The position numbers were made by a program, and so were the translations under genes. DNA of 64,000 bases from Limnephilus marmoratus (taxonomy: Eukaryota; Arthropoda; Insecta; Trichoptera; Limnephilidae): positions 14,340,001 through 14,404,000 of the forward strand of contig OU862919.1 in NCBI GenBank assembly GCA_917880885.1, given 5' to 3'. Shown in pieces: positions 31,750-42,915 of this stretch; positions within the stretch are counted from its first letter, which is position 1; each line of letters starts with the position of its first letter. The notes beneath the pieces are model-generated. The model did not search any database, had not been told where the DNA came from, and worked only from the letters and a program-made list of their open reading frames with translations.

Positions 31750-32430
31750 TGTACAAACTTTGCAAGAGTAATTACGAAATAAAATAAAAGTTTCGACATC
31801 GGTAACAAAGGCCAATGGCATGACAAAAGGCATTCCGAAAAGACCACCACTCCACTCCACGACCATAAATCCTTGTACATGACATGCACGCCTACTACTG
31901 GTTATTAAGTCGTCAAAGAATTTGATCTGAATAAAATGACTAATAAGGTCTATTTTCCTTTTTCAAGGTTTTCATTTATTTGATTTATTTGTAATGACTC
32001 GTATCATTTTCCCCCTCGCGAATCTCCACCTTGTCGCGGTGAGGGGGCTTGCGCAATCCGATGACTCTAGGGCTGGGCTTGGCCACTTTTTTATATATAT
32101 CTTCTTCCTTGCGCTGTCCCAACTAGGCTGTTGGGGTCGGCTCTTCCGTTCTCAGGCTGTAATTTCTTCTGTTCTGAGTATCGGCTACATTCACTTTTAT
32201 ATATATATATATATACGAATATTTTTTTTATAGATATACCAAGATCTATCGGAAGTATTTTCCGGCCAGCCCTAAGACGAGGTTTCAGACTAAGAGAGAT
32301 TCAACTGGTTGACACAGCCTCCTTTTTAAACATCTTCATAATTACTATTTTCCGGTATTTGTAATTAACCTCTGCCGTAGGTCATTCCCAAGTTGCAAGC
32401 TACGTTTGGTGACTTAGCAGGGGTACCCGG
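31750..32430. other. GC-richer unassigned stretch with TA microsatellite
   Basis: 31,994-32,170 contains CCCCTCGCGAATCTCCACC and TAGGCTGTTGGGGTCGGCTCTTCC, likely part of an old repeat. An (AT)n run lies at about 32,196-32,214. No gene recognised. Confidence 0.35.
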
Positions 32431-32691
32431 GTTCATGGAGTGAGGTTTGACAGGTGTCTGACGGACATGTATTGCCACCTGTTTTTTTTGGCACCATCGC
32501 ACCAAACGTTCGTCCGAAACATCGTTATTAATTCAGGCACGAAAATCCCATCACTTAAAAAACACATAATAGACCTAGTCAAATCATTTTTCTTCAAACT
32601 TGCTTCAAATCCGAACCCAAGCATCTCATGTCTCAGGCAATCAAGTCCCGATTTCAACCATCCATTATTATCAACTATTCCTAAATTGTGA
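32430..32691 (+). pseudogene. C-terminal fragment of a Jockey-like RT
   Basis: The frame 32,440-32,691 reads FVRNIVINSGTKIPSLKKHI, IDLVKSFFFKLASNPNPSIS and CLRQSS-stop-proximal residues. The order H/N-x-L/I-x-I-P-x-L-x-x-x-I, then F-F/Y-x-K-L-x-x-H/N-P-N-P, is the usual end of Jockey-like ORF2 proteins. Only about 60 residues are left. Its last codons (from DFNHPLL to the stop) lie inside the first unit of the 80-bp tandem array that follows. Confidence 0.5.
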
Positions 32692-33247
32692 ATATCATTA
32701 TGTTTGTTTAAATAATGACTATCTCTGATGATTTCAAGCATCCATTATTATCAACTATTCCCAAATTGTGAATATCATTATGTATGTTTAAATAATTACT
32801 ATCTCTGATGATTTCAAGCATCCATTATTAGCAACTATTCCCAAATTGTGAATATCATTATGTATGTTTAAATAATTACTATCTCTGATGATTTCAAGCA
32901 TTCATTATTAGCAACTATTCCCAAATTGTGAATATCATTATGTACGTTTAAATAATTACTATCTCTGATGATTTCAAGCATCCATTATTAGCAACTATTC
33001 CCAAATTGTGAATATCATTATGTATGCTTAAATAATGACTATCTCTGATGATTTCAAGCATCCATTATTAGCAACTATTCCCAAATTGTGAATATCATTA
33101 TGTATGTTTAAATAATTACTACCTCTGATGATTTCAAGCATCCATCATTAGCAACTATTCCCAAATTGTGAATATCATTATGTATGTTTAAATAATGACT
33201 ATCTCTGATGATTTCAAGCATCCATTATTAGCAACTATTCCCAAATT
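32649..33247 (+). repeat. 80-bp tandem array, 7.5 copies
   Basis: Unit: GATTTCAAGCATCCATTATTA...CAACTATTCCCAAATTGTGAATATC...TTTAAATAATTACTATCTCT. The word TCCATTATTA or a one-base variant starts at 32,661, 32,741, 32,821, 32,901, 32,981, 33,061, 33,141 and 33,221, an exact 80-bp period without indels. The first unit includes the last codons of the RT fragment. The array ends inside a unit at about 33,247. Confidence 0.9.
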
Positions 33248-33249
33248 GA

Positions 33250-34355
33250 GTGTTACGACTTTTTTCGGTTTCCGTGATTTTTCAAATAATATTTTATCTG
33301 TCTATATACAATATATACATACATATTTTTAATGGTACCCAGAAATATTTCCATGAAAACATAGTTCACAATTCTGTTTGAAAAATATTGAAAAGAAGGA
33401 AACCAGAAAAAATGCGTTTTGCACAAAAAATTGAATTTAACAATAAAACAATATCTGTACCCGAGAAGCATATCTACGGATGCAAGTCCAAAGAGATAAA
33501 TGTTCAGGAGAGCCAAAAAACTATTTTTTCCGTAACTATGGTCTCGTAACTTCTTCGGATATCCATGCTGATTGATGACAAAAAGTAATTATTAAATCAA
33601 TTAGTGGTTACGCCCATACACATACCTACATATACACATACCTACATAGCACGCATACATACAGTCACTGCTTGGAATTGGTATTAATAATGTTGCAAAT
33701 TCCTTTCCTACCTATCCCAATTGCCTATCCGTCAATTTTACCCAGTCTGTAATAAACGCCCGCCGCAACATATAGCCATTGTGCTTCCGCTATCGGTTAA
33801 TCGCCATTAAAATAACTCCGCCGTGTATTATCAAAATAAACGAAACTCACGCCTATTGCTGTTTGTGCCTGTTGGATGGGAGAGAAAGCAGACGAGGGCA
33901 TTGCTAGCCTACAAGTTCTTTATCTTTTTCGGTGAGTCCTTTCCTTTCTATGCCACATGTATTTTTATCATTTCAAGCAGTGATAGTAACACAAAATCAA
34001 GCTCCTTCGCCAGTCATTCTTTACACAAACATATCAATCCACTCTACACAATCATAAATCTCATTCAATTAGTTTTATTTTAAAAACGAGCAAATAAAAC
34101 GAAATATTTTATATGTAAGGCCTTAAAAATATTATTAAAAAAAAAACGCTGACTTGAGTCAAACAAAAACACGAACAGTCCTTCTGCTTCAAAATGAAAT
34201 GAAATATTTTGTTATGACATGTGGTGTATTATGAAAGGATCAATGTTTGAAAATTGTTTACTTCCATAGAAAGCGTGGTAATGTTAGAGGCAGAACGATG
34301 CAAATGGATTTGAGTCATAATACTCAAAATGCAACTAAATCATCAAGCAAGTCCG
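33250..34355. other. Unassigned AT-rich stretch
   Basis: Includes CATACACATACCTACATA-type microsatellite at 33,615-33,662 and several chance frames. No gene, RNA or repeat recognised. Confidence 0.4.
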
Positions 34356-34360
34356 TGTAC

Positions 34361-34556
34361 GACCGGTCAGTGGTTGAGTGGGCATCGCATTTGGGTCCCA
34401 CCCAGGCGTTCCGTGTTCGATTCCTCGGCTGGCCAAGTCATCCATCATGACTCAAGCAACATTTTCGGCTTACTGTGGTGGTAGTAGGAAATTTTCAAAT
34501 ATTGTCGGGTTATTCGTAACCCGGGAATGTTAGTCTTTCTTTAAAATTTTTTTTTA
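34361..34556 (+). mobile_element. tRNA-derived SINE, copy 4 (best sense-strand copy)
   Basis: Box A TGGTTGAGTGG at 34,371-34,381 and box B GTGTTCGATTCC at 34,413-34,424 show descent from a tRNA and RNA polymerase III transcription. The tRNA-unrelated body follows, then a hairpin CGGGTTA-TTCG-TAACCCG at 34,506-34,523 and CTTTCTTTAAAATTTTTTTTT. Length is about 195 bp. Only the promoter part is tRNA-like and no acceptor stem closes, so it is not a functional tRNA gene. Confidence 0.85.
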
Positions 34557-34559
34557 TAT

Positions 34560-35800
34560 TTCTGCTTCTAAGATAGTTGTTGTATCAAAGGTAGTTGCAT
34601 GACAGGACCTGTATCTTTCTGCCACTAATAAACATGATGATTTACTTCAAGTCTGCGTCAAAAACCCTTTTCTTCAAATTTTGGACTTGCATCCGTATGC
34701 TTCTTGGGTACAGCTATTTTTTACAATAATTAGACATAGTTGCCTCGCTTTTTTCAGTAATATTTACAAAGCCTAGTATTCCAATTCAACCCAAAACAAT
34801 AATAAAAACCAGGTCCTTAACAAATATAACCCTGAACATACCTAAAACACACACAACATACGGACAAAGACATTTTCAGTATTATGCAATCAAACTTTTT
34901 ATTTTTATGCCCATTACTCTGAAACAAATACTTACTGCAAATACATCTACAAACATTCACAAAAAACATATCACAGCCTGGATCAAAAATCAAAATATTC
35001 ACTTTATTCAAAATACTTTAATTCCTAACCAAACATAACCAAACTATAAAAAGTGGAAAATGAATAAACATGTCTTTCAAGAATTTACCAATACATATGT
35101 ACCTATATATATATATACCTACTTATTATTTTTTTTTAATAATTATTAAAATGCAAAAAAAAAAGAAAAAAAATAACTTTCTACTACGACACATAAATAC
35201 TTGTACTTTTCACACTTAATCATAAACACGTAAACACCTCAGCACAGGTTCTCCTAGTGAGGTGTTCACGAAACATACAATATCACCAACCAACAGTTTC
35301 ACCTTCTCAAACCTACCTTACACCCAACATAATGAAATGCATAATTAATATCTAAAAAGGTTTTCAAAATATATTACATTTATAAAAATGTTATTAATAA
35401 GGTGAAAACTGTAATATACATAGATGTAAATAAATAAATTTCTCTCTTAATCACTAATATTATTAAATTGTAGATTTCATCTTTTCTATTATTCACTGTT
35501 TTTTTTATCTTACAGGTATGCATACGAATAATATTGAATATGGATAGTAATAAAAATAAAATTCGAAGTGTGGAGTTTTTCTAAAAGTGTGGTTGTTATC
35601 TTAACATTAATGAACACAGCGTAAAGGTGAATGATTCAATTTTGTTTAAATCCAACAAGAACAGTAACAGTATTGAAAACGAAATAATTTAGTTCAAAAT
35701 ATTTATAATTAACTCACTTGACATTTCCACGGCACGTGAAAGTGTTGCTGAGGACATCGAGTAAATTTCTTCAACGAATTCATTTAAAAAAAACGTATTT
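34560..35800. other. AT-rich stretch upstream of the ORF1 gene
   Basis: No coding frame. A pyrimidine-rich tract ending TTTTTTATCTTACAG at about 35,515 looks like a splice acceptor but has no confirmed exon after it. Could be the 5' UTR region of the ORF1 transcript. Confidence 0.3.
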
Positions 35801-35806
35801 AATTTT

Positions 35807-36544
35807 ATGGTGTCTTCAAAAATGGCAACAATCTGCAGCAAGTGCTTTTTCCAGATAATCTATCCCGCAGGAGTCACTTGTGATGGATGTCACAGAGACT
35901 TTTGTCTGAAATGCACCGGTCTGTCCGTACTAGAAGTGAGATGCCTCAAAACGCACGCGAGAAGAATAATGTATCTCTGTGAAATATGTCACCACAACCT
36001 CTATCAGATCTCGACACTCAAAAACACAATTAGTACTTTCCCAGCCGAAATAGAACGTGTCAAACGAGAAGCTACCACTCTAAACTTTGACTTAATCGCC
36101 AGCGAAGTCATGGAAAGAGACAGGAGAAGTAAAAACATTCTCATCTACAACTTGGCAGAATGCGAATCTTCTATTTTAAAAGACATTCAGAATCATGATA
36201 TCAAATCAGTCATGAAGATTATAACGCACGTTCTTGTGATCCACGAAACTGAAATACAAATTCATCGTCTAGGACGGGATAAACCTTCAGTTGGGACAAG
36301 ACCTCGCCCCATTCTGGTCTGTTTCGATTCCATGGAAAAAGCACGACAAATCTTGAAATTCAAGCATCTTCTGAAAAGTAAATTTTGCGTTACAATTGGA
36401 AACGATGAGACACCAATGCAGCAACAGTTTCTACATCATCTGCGGGACGAGCTTACTGAGAGGAAAAAAACTAACAGTAATTTAACTATTAAGTACGTGA
36501 GAGGATGTCCGAGGATTGTTGAAATAAATCTTATAGATAGTTAG
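35807..36544 (+). CDS. LINE ORF1-type protein with PHD-like zinc finger, 245 aa, intact
   Basis: Probable RNA-binding chaperone of a CR1/L2-like LINE, or a gene derived from one. Residues 10-61 hold Cys10, Cys13, Cys25, Cys28, Cys33, Cys36, Cys58 and Cys61, spaced as in the PHD-like finger of CR1-type ORF1 proteins. A short coiled-coil-like segment (about 65-105) follows, then RRSKNILIYNLAEC and IQIHRLGRDKP...RPILVCF (about 110-185), the RRM-like region, and a basic C-terminal domain to residue 245. Two ATGs lie 15 bp apart (35,807 and 35,822); either may be used. No ORF2 follows within 1 kb, and AATAAA occurs near 36,836. The frame has no stop or frameshift, unusual among the relics here. 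Confidence 0.7.
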   Translation: MVSSKMATICSKCFFQIIYPAGVTCDGCHRDFCLKCTGLSVLEVRCLKTHARRIMYLCEICHHNLYQISTLKNTISTFPAEIERVKREATTLNFDLIASEVMERDRRSKNILIYNLAECESSILKDIQNHDIKSVMKIITHVLVIHETEIQIHRLGRDKPSVGTRPRPILVCFDSMEKARQILKFKHLLKSKFCVTIGNDETPMQQQFLHHLRDELTERKKTNSNLTIKYVRGCPRIVEINLIDS

Positions 36545-37680
36545 GAATCTGTGTTTAACCCCTGGAGCTTCGGACGTTTTGCAATGCACTTCTCAAGTAA
36601 AGTGACAAATTTCTAAATTGCTGATTGCGCAGCAAATATGTTCGCATTGCATTCGATTCCAGATAAACCGGCTATTTTTTACCGTATTCCAAAATAGACT
36701 CTTCCAGAATTTAGTATTGTAAATCGCCGTATACCGTGTAATTAAAAATATTAAAAGTTTAAACACAAACGCGGATAAAGTTTTTAGAGTCGTTTAATTA
36801 CAGACTTTTATCGTGTAAACCGTAATTTTCACTTCAATAAAAGTTAATGTCACTTCACATTTTTAATTTTTTTTAAAAAAGCATTTATTAAAAAATTTGC
36901 AAACCTTAACAAATATTTTTCAAATGCAGAACGTTGTTTCGTAGAATTATTTCAAATTCCCGAATGTCATATGATAAAGTTCTATAAAACTGAAAGTGTA
37001 GTGTTCTCTCTTTCTAACACTGTTTAAACCATATTTCTTAGGCTGATACAAAATGAGATACATAACATAAATTTTTTGAATTCGTATCGGGCTGAGAAAA
37101 ATATTTCCCTAAAAGACTGTAGTGTTTGATGTCTGGGGAGATTTGAGATAAACCCAAAATTGCCCTAGGTGTTAAGTAAGATTTTTGATGATAGTGTTTC
37201 TGTGTTGTCTTATAAATATATATTATATTAAATAGCGTTGATGTTTAAAGTATGTCATTGAGTTATAAAGAACAAAAATGTCAAATAATTTTATAAATAA
37301 TAAGTGTTTGTGTCGTCATACAAATGCAAATCGAATAAATATTAAATTGTTAAATAAAACAGCGCCCAAAGTACAACTTCGTCCAGAGTATTTTAGAAAA
37401 AAAATCGTCATTAAAACAATTTTTTTTAAGCCAGTCAGGTACTTTTAAATTTTTGGAAAAATATAAAAAAAATTGTAAAATAAAATTCTTAAAATTATCT
37501 TTGTGATTTGTGTAGAAGAAAATAGAAAAAACACTGACTAATATTATTGCCACGGAGAACACTGCTGTCAGTCATATTCCCTAGCGGATTAAAAAAAAAA
37601 ACGTTGTTTTATATTATATGATTTTATGCACTCTTTTGAAAAATTACATTTTTACGATACTTCTCTTGAAGCAGTTTTAT
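36545..37680. other. AT-rich stretch downstream of the ORF1 gene
   Basis: Contains an AATAAA near 36,836 that could serve the preceding gene. No RT or endonuclease motifs were seen in any frame. Confidence 0.4.
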
Positions 37681-37682
37681 AA

Positions 37683-37976
37683 CCGGATCTACATAGCTTC
37701 AATCTACGATATATTTCCCGAAGCACGTCCAGGGGTCAGGGATATTTGAAGCTAATCTCTAAGCGCTTTATTCCAATATCAAAGCACGCGGTCGACGCTG
37801 CGCGACGCAAATTTCAACCTTATCGCAAACAGCGACAGGAGTATGTGGCTTCCCTGGAAGGATCGAGGACTTTACAGAAAACGGATTGCCATAAACGATT
37901 TCCAAAATTTTTATTAGAGTATAATCAAAGAATTGATTATACTCTAAGAAAAATTGAAGAGGTGTTTTTACTTTGA
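37683..37976 (+). CDS. Unrecognised small ORF with nearby poly(A) signal
   Basis: After a TAA the frame is open from about 37,686 to a TGA at 37,974-37,976 (about 97 codons). The first in-frame start in use is unclear; TTG at 37,746 begins the part I trust most. The product is basic (DAARRKFQPYRKQRQEY) with a Lys/Glu-rich end (DYTLRKIEEVF). AATAAA follows within 10 bp. A perfect 13-bp hairpin (37,916-37,945) lies in its last codons. It could be a terminal exon or chance. No function assigned. Confidence 0.25.
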   Translation, partial: PDLHSFNLRYISRSTSRGQGYLKLISKRFIPISKHAVDAARRKFQPYRKQRQEYVASLEGSRTLQKTDCHKRFPKFLLEYNQRIDYTLRKIEEVFLL

Positions 37977-37979
37977 AGA

Positions 37980-39655
37980 TTTAAATAAACTTATTTTACT
38001 TTATTATGCAGTTAGAATTTGTGTTAGAGTCTGATACAAATTATTTCTTTCGGCAAGTCAATTCTTGAACATAATATTATTTGTTTTACCATTTGTACAT
38101 TTTTTTATTTTCGGCAAGTAACATAACCATTATGTTATAAATTGGTAATCAGCCGAAGGACGTCAAGTAAAAACATCTGGATTCAAGGAGGAATTCCTTT
38201 GGTTTTATTCACATGCACATTGTTACAATTTGTCCCGACTCGACAAAATACTAAATTTGGTCTCTTTGACCACTTGCTAGACAATGCTAGCTGTTTACAG
38301 GAGATCCACGAATTAAGAGAGCTTTAAACTAGAAACGCAGACTATTTATAATAATAATTTCCAATACTATCAACATTAAACAACAATTAAGCAATTAGAT
38401 ATTATGTAGTCCAGCGTTCATTGTCCATATTTGTTTAAATGCTTAGGTACAATTAGTCCTTCATTTAACGTAAAACGAGTATTGTAAGTGTGGTCCAGTT
38501 TATTTATGTAAATAGGGATATTCATATTTTGAAAATATGATAAAATATGATCAAATTAAAGTATGGACGTCATCATCGGGAAATAGATCAGTAGAATCAC
38601 TCCTCCCAGGTTTTCTGAAAAAAATTCGGAAATTCGAAAATTCGCTTTTTATAAATAGAGCGGTTTAATAAAGTGTGTTATATTAACGAGTATATTAGTA
38701 CGTAATATATTATAATTAGTTTTAAGACTCTGAGAATGTGTTATTTCATAGAATTTGAGCAATTCATAAAATATCAAAGTTAATGTTCAATTATGTGAAG
38801 TACTCTCAAACAACCGGCCCAAGATATATAATTACAGAACTTCATTAGAACTTTCACATAACTTGAATTTTAGTTTTTGAATTTTAATGAATTGTTAAAA
38901 TTTTGTGAAACAACCCGTCGTAAGTTTTACTTACTCAATTGATGTTGTACAAATATCACTATGGATCATGGGCACGGTGAGCAAGGAGGGGCGTTTGCCC
39001 CACCCTGGCACGGTTGGCCGATGCATGACCTCTGGGATTGACGACCGAGTTGCGTTTTTAAATTTACATCACTTCATAGAATGGTTTTTCCTTCTTCCGT
39101 TCGTTTTCTTTGTATTCATAGAGCCTAAAGAATGAATATATTATAGAAGCCTACTTTTTTCGATACCTACTCTATATTTTTATTTTTGCCCCATCCTAAA
39201 TTAAAAATCTGGCTACGCACATGCTGTGGATATATTTTATTGAGTTTATCTAATGAATCTATGTATTTTAACAAAAAAACTTTATTTTGAAATTAATCCA
39301 ATCTGTCACAGAAAAATATACAAACAAATCACGTTAAATATTTAGTGAAATCTCGAAAGCTCACGATTTTAAAAGGAAACAAGAAAGTAATTTTAAAAAA
39401 TCTATTTAAAATCACTAGAAACGTTCAAAGATAAAATAAATGTGTCAAATTGGATTTCATTTTTAACAGTCCCAACGCATCCATTATTCAGTCCAAACAT
39501 ATCAAATTATTTTGACGAAATTCCTTATCCAATCTTTTGGAAAATATTAGACGTACAATACGAATTATTTCGCTGTGTTTATAGTACTGCTACTGTGATA
39601 CCTGATTTACATATTTAGCAATAGAAAATATAATATTATACTAGTACATACGTAA
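37980..39655. other. Unassigned AT-rich stretch
   Basis: Only chance-length frames. A GC-richer patch at 38,970-39,050 (GAGCAAGGAGGGGCGTTTGCCCC...) resembles the edge of an old DNA element but no inverted partner was found. Confidence 0.35.
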
Positions 39656-39656
39656 G

Positions 39657-39811
39657 GGGGCATACATTAATTACGTGAGCTCTAAAGGGGGGGAAGGTCC
39701 AGCAAAATCTCACGCCTAATGAAAAGAATATACGAAGTGGCCCAAATTTATCTCACCAAGGGGGGGGTCTAGATTGGAAGAAAAATTGCTCACGTAATTA
39801 ATGTATGCCCC
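39657..39811. mobile_element. 155-bp MITE with perfect 24-bp terminal inverted repeats
   Basis: The left end GGGGCATACATTAATTACGT(GAGC) and right end (GCTC)ACGTAATTAATGTATGCCCC are perfect inverted repeats. Interior G-rich blocks (GGGGGGGAAGG, AAGGGGGGGGTC). No reading frame. No clear target duplication at the borders. Confidence 0.85.
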
Positions 39812-40427
39812 TCACTCGTATTAACATGTCAGTGGCGTGCGGTTACATTGGTTATTATCGGTCACAGCATTATCAATGTTTTATTGTTATTTAGTAGATG
39901 CTGGATATCTCTGCTTACCTCATCCGAGATATCCGGGTTCTCTAAATAAATGGTCACGGAATTTAGTTTATAAATCATAACACTGATTGTTTGGTAGAGT
40001 TATATTTTATTTGACACCAGAAGTGAGATATTACAAGGATTCTATCCGCGACAATAATTTGCGTAATTAAAAATAGCTTACTGGCGAGAGGAACGTTCAG
40101 ACTAAAATGATCTCGAAGTTTTTTCCACTCGCGAGCTCAGTTCTGCTGTCTGCGCATTTTGCTGCGCAGGCAAGTGTTGCTAGAGTCTAGGTGACATTTT
40201 GCTCAAAATATAATAATAATCGCGGTGCCTACAGTTATATCTCCAAGTAATGTAATATAAACATCCGGAAGAAAAACAAACATAATTTATAAATGTAAAA
40301 AATAAATCCTACTTACAACAAATTATCATTATCAACTATGTAAGGTTGGGGCTGGTAGTGATATCGGAAACAAAAAGAGAATGTTATATAAAATATACAC
40401 ACCCTGTATGTGTGTACTTTATATAAG
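39812..40427. other. Unassigned stretch
   Basis: No coding or repeat assignment. ACACACCCTGTATGTGTGT at 40,397-40,416 is a short imperfect palindrome next to the PLE border. Confidence 0.35.
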
Positions 40428-41331
40428 GGTGTTAAGGGACGTACTTGACTTAAATGAAACAATTTTACTTAGTTTGAACCACTTATATATTTGAGTAAAG
40501 TCGACCGGTTTCAAAACGACCTTTCATTCATCAGGTCAAACGTATACTGATTTGACAGTTACAAAATAGTGGATGGGAACTTGGGAACAATGTTTTATTA
40601 TGGTAGGGGTGGAGCTAGGTATTAATGAAGAGTGGGTGGGTAGGGGAACATATCCATGATTGGGCTGTAAGACAATATTTTTTGTTTGTTTAAAATAGAT
40701 TCATTATTTTTAAGGGATTTTTTATTTATTTCCTAGGCTTCTAAGTTATCTAAGCGTTTTCCTTTATGGTTAATATGAAGAATATTTATTCCCGCATTTT
40801 TTTTTCAAAACTATGGTATGGTTAGCAAATTCAGAAAAGTATTATTATTAAGATACCTTTATGTTCTTTGTTTCTGATTTCAAAATTACGAGTTGTTTTT
40901 CCAATATAAAATGACGGACAATCGTTACATTTGAGTTTACATATTCCGGAATTAGTCAATTTATGGTCTTTATCTTTAATTTATGTACTTGACTTACTTT
41001 AACCAGTGATTTCTGACAATATTTGAATTTTAATAATTACAGGTGTGCAGTTTTCATGCGCTAGAAGTCAAACCTTCAGAAAACTGAAGTAGACAAAAGT
41101 GGGTTACGAAGAACCACACAAAGAGGAGACCGATTATTCTATCTCGTTCTTCTGCGGGTTAAATTCTCTAGATGTATGTGTTTGTCTCTTTTTAGTGTCG
41201 CTTTTTCATTTCATCGAGTTTCAAGTCCAATAACTAGTGATTTTTTTATGTTTTTAGATGGAAATAAAAAATAAAAATTCAAAAATTTTGTCAGGAATCA
41301 CTGGTTAAAGTAAGTCAAGTCCCTTAACACC
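40428..41331 (-). mobile_element. Penelope-like element remnant bounded by inverted repeats
   Basis: Outer ends GGTGTTAAGGGACGTACTTG and, inverted, GGTGTTAAGGGACTTGACTT match. A second inverted pair lies at 40,985-41,035 and 41,267-41,318. Between them on the minus strand are a GIY-YIG relic (about 40,960-40,660) and, downstream of it, a hammerhead-like core at 40,537-40,500. PLEs typically have repeated termini in direct or inverted orientation and a C-terminal GIY-YIG domain, which fits. Confidence 0.6.
40660..40965 (-). pseudogene. Penelope-like GIY-YIG endonuclease relic
   Basis: Minus-strand translation from about 40,960: SGICKLKCNDCPSFYIGKTT, then RNFEIRNKEH. The GIY-YIG signature is recognisable as G-I-C...F-Y-I-G with ten residues between, the first Tyr changed to Cys. 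The PLE-type Cys pair (C-x2-C) lies between. After a frame change comes ILHINHKGKRLDNLEA, matching the segment that follows GIY-YIG in PLE ORFs. No RT domain is left. Short, frameshifted, inactive. Confidence 0.6.
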
Positions 41332-41334
41332 ATG

Positions 41335-42815
41335 TTAATACTCAAGATTTTTTTTTGCAAGAAAAGTGCGTAGCACAATTCGTCATTTATAATAATTATT
41401 ACGACTTAAAAATCTTTTCAGGTTGATTAAAAAAATTACTTGAAAACTTGGTTTAAATTACCGCCGCTCATGGTGCAGAATTGTGTAGTGTATATACAGA
41501 TCCACCTAATTTCCTATTTTTGCATAAAATTATTCGTTAAATATGTAATAATTTTGGACGCAATGTCAAACATAGATTTTAAAACATAGGAAAAAAATGC
41601 TGTTGCTTAAGGGCCCGCAACCCGAATTTCTATCGATTTCTTACATATTTCCCTTAAACACGGTAACTTTTAAAGCTTTAAAAAAATATATGTTATTCTT
41701 GAAGACAATATCTAGACATTGCCAGCGCCGAAACACAAATTATATAAAATTCCCTCGATAGAAAAAAATCGCAAAGTATGCTCCAAAAAATATTATAAAC
41801 ACGTTTGTTTCACTTATTTTACAAGTTATACGTATGAAAAAAATTTACAGTGGTTCTTTAATTGCTGTTTAAGACAATGCCCGTGAGATTTTTGCTCTAT
41901 TTTAAATGATTCGTGTTTTGTTAAACATTTTCGCAATTTTCGCATCGATTTTGTCGCTGTAAATGTTAACGCTCTCCTTTAACATTCGTAATTTCGTATC
42001 TCTCCATCTTCTTCTTTTTGAGCCCGGTTGCACAGCCTTAAAAAGAAAAAATACGATTTAATTATGTTTTTACTGAAAATTACCCTCACTACAATGTAGA
42101 TACCGCACGCCATTGCATGTTCATATATAAATAATATTTGTAAAATTGTTAAGTTATTATTGCCACGACCGGATTATAAATGTTTCACTATCCAGCAACT
42201 ACTCAACATCTAACTGTTGAGCTATCGATGCAATCCTTAGAAAAATTCTCCTCAAAAATTCTACTCCCATAGATAAAATTATTCCATTAGTAATAATGTT
42301 TCATGTTTTTCAATACAATTCAAGGAATTTAAAAAATTGTAAATAACCTTTGAATTTTCTTTCATGTTGTTAAAATATATTTGTTTGTAAAGGGCAGATT
42401 ATCACCATGAGCTTGCAATGCATAGATGACGTATATCTGTGCATTTCCGAAAAAAATAATAATGTATACGAAAAAAACTATACAGCTTCTATGTGCTGGA
42501 CGCTCTGGTTGTTCCCGATGATAAAGATATAAAATGTTAATGATTTTATTATATGAAATGAAAATATTGTTAAAAAATAATAAAAAAACTAGACGGACGT
42601 TTTTGTCAGTCGTTTTCTAGGTTAGTATTTGTTTAGGCGCACGTTTTATTCAAATCGTGGTGTACTCAAACACTAGTCTAGAATTCGAACAATCTTCAGG
42701 AGACCAGAAAACGAAACCCGCTGTTTGCTGTTTACCTGTTGAGGAATATCCGATTGTAAGAATCATGAAGCAATTAAATTCCAGAGAATTCCCTAACGGA
42801 AAAGTTTTTTCCTTG
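41335..42815. other. Unassigned AT-rich stretch
   Basis: No recognisable gene, RNA or shared repeat. Chance frames only. Confidence 0.4.
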
Positions 42816-42817
42816 GA

Positions 42818-42915
42818 ATAGCTGCGATTTCTAGGAATTGCTGCGTTTTCTTGGAATTGCTGCGTTTCCTTGGAATTGCTGCGTTTCCTTGGAATAGCTA
42901 CATTCTCTTGAATTA
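42818..42915. repeat. 19-bp minisatellite, about five units
   Basis: Unit GCTGCGTTTCCTTGGAATT repeats with 19-bp spacing and small variation (TTTCTAGGAATT, TTTTCTTGGAATT). It makes a spurious repetitive frame on the minus strand. Confidence 0.7.

Noticed and set aside
32701..33130. CTGATGATTTCAAGC in the 80-bp array as a hammerhead core
   Set aside because: No hairpin followed by GAAAC comes after it.
32649..33247. CRISPR-like array
   Set aside because: The 80-bp units are contiguous without unique spacers and the context is a eukaryotic LINE end.
34361..34440. Possible tRNA gene
   Set aside because: Box A and box B are present, but there is no acceptor stem or normal tRNA length, and the same head occurs in several copies with a common non-tRNA body, so it is a SINE.
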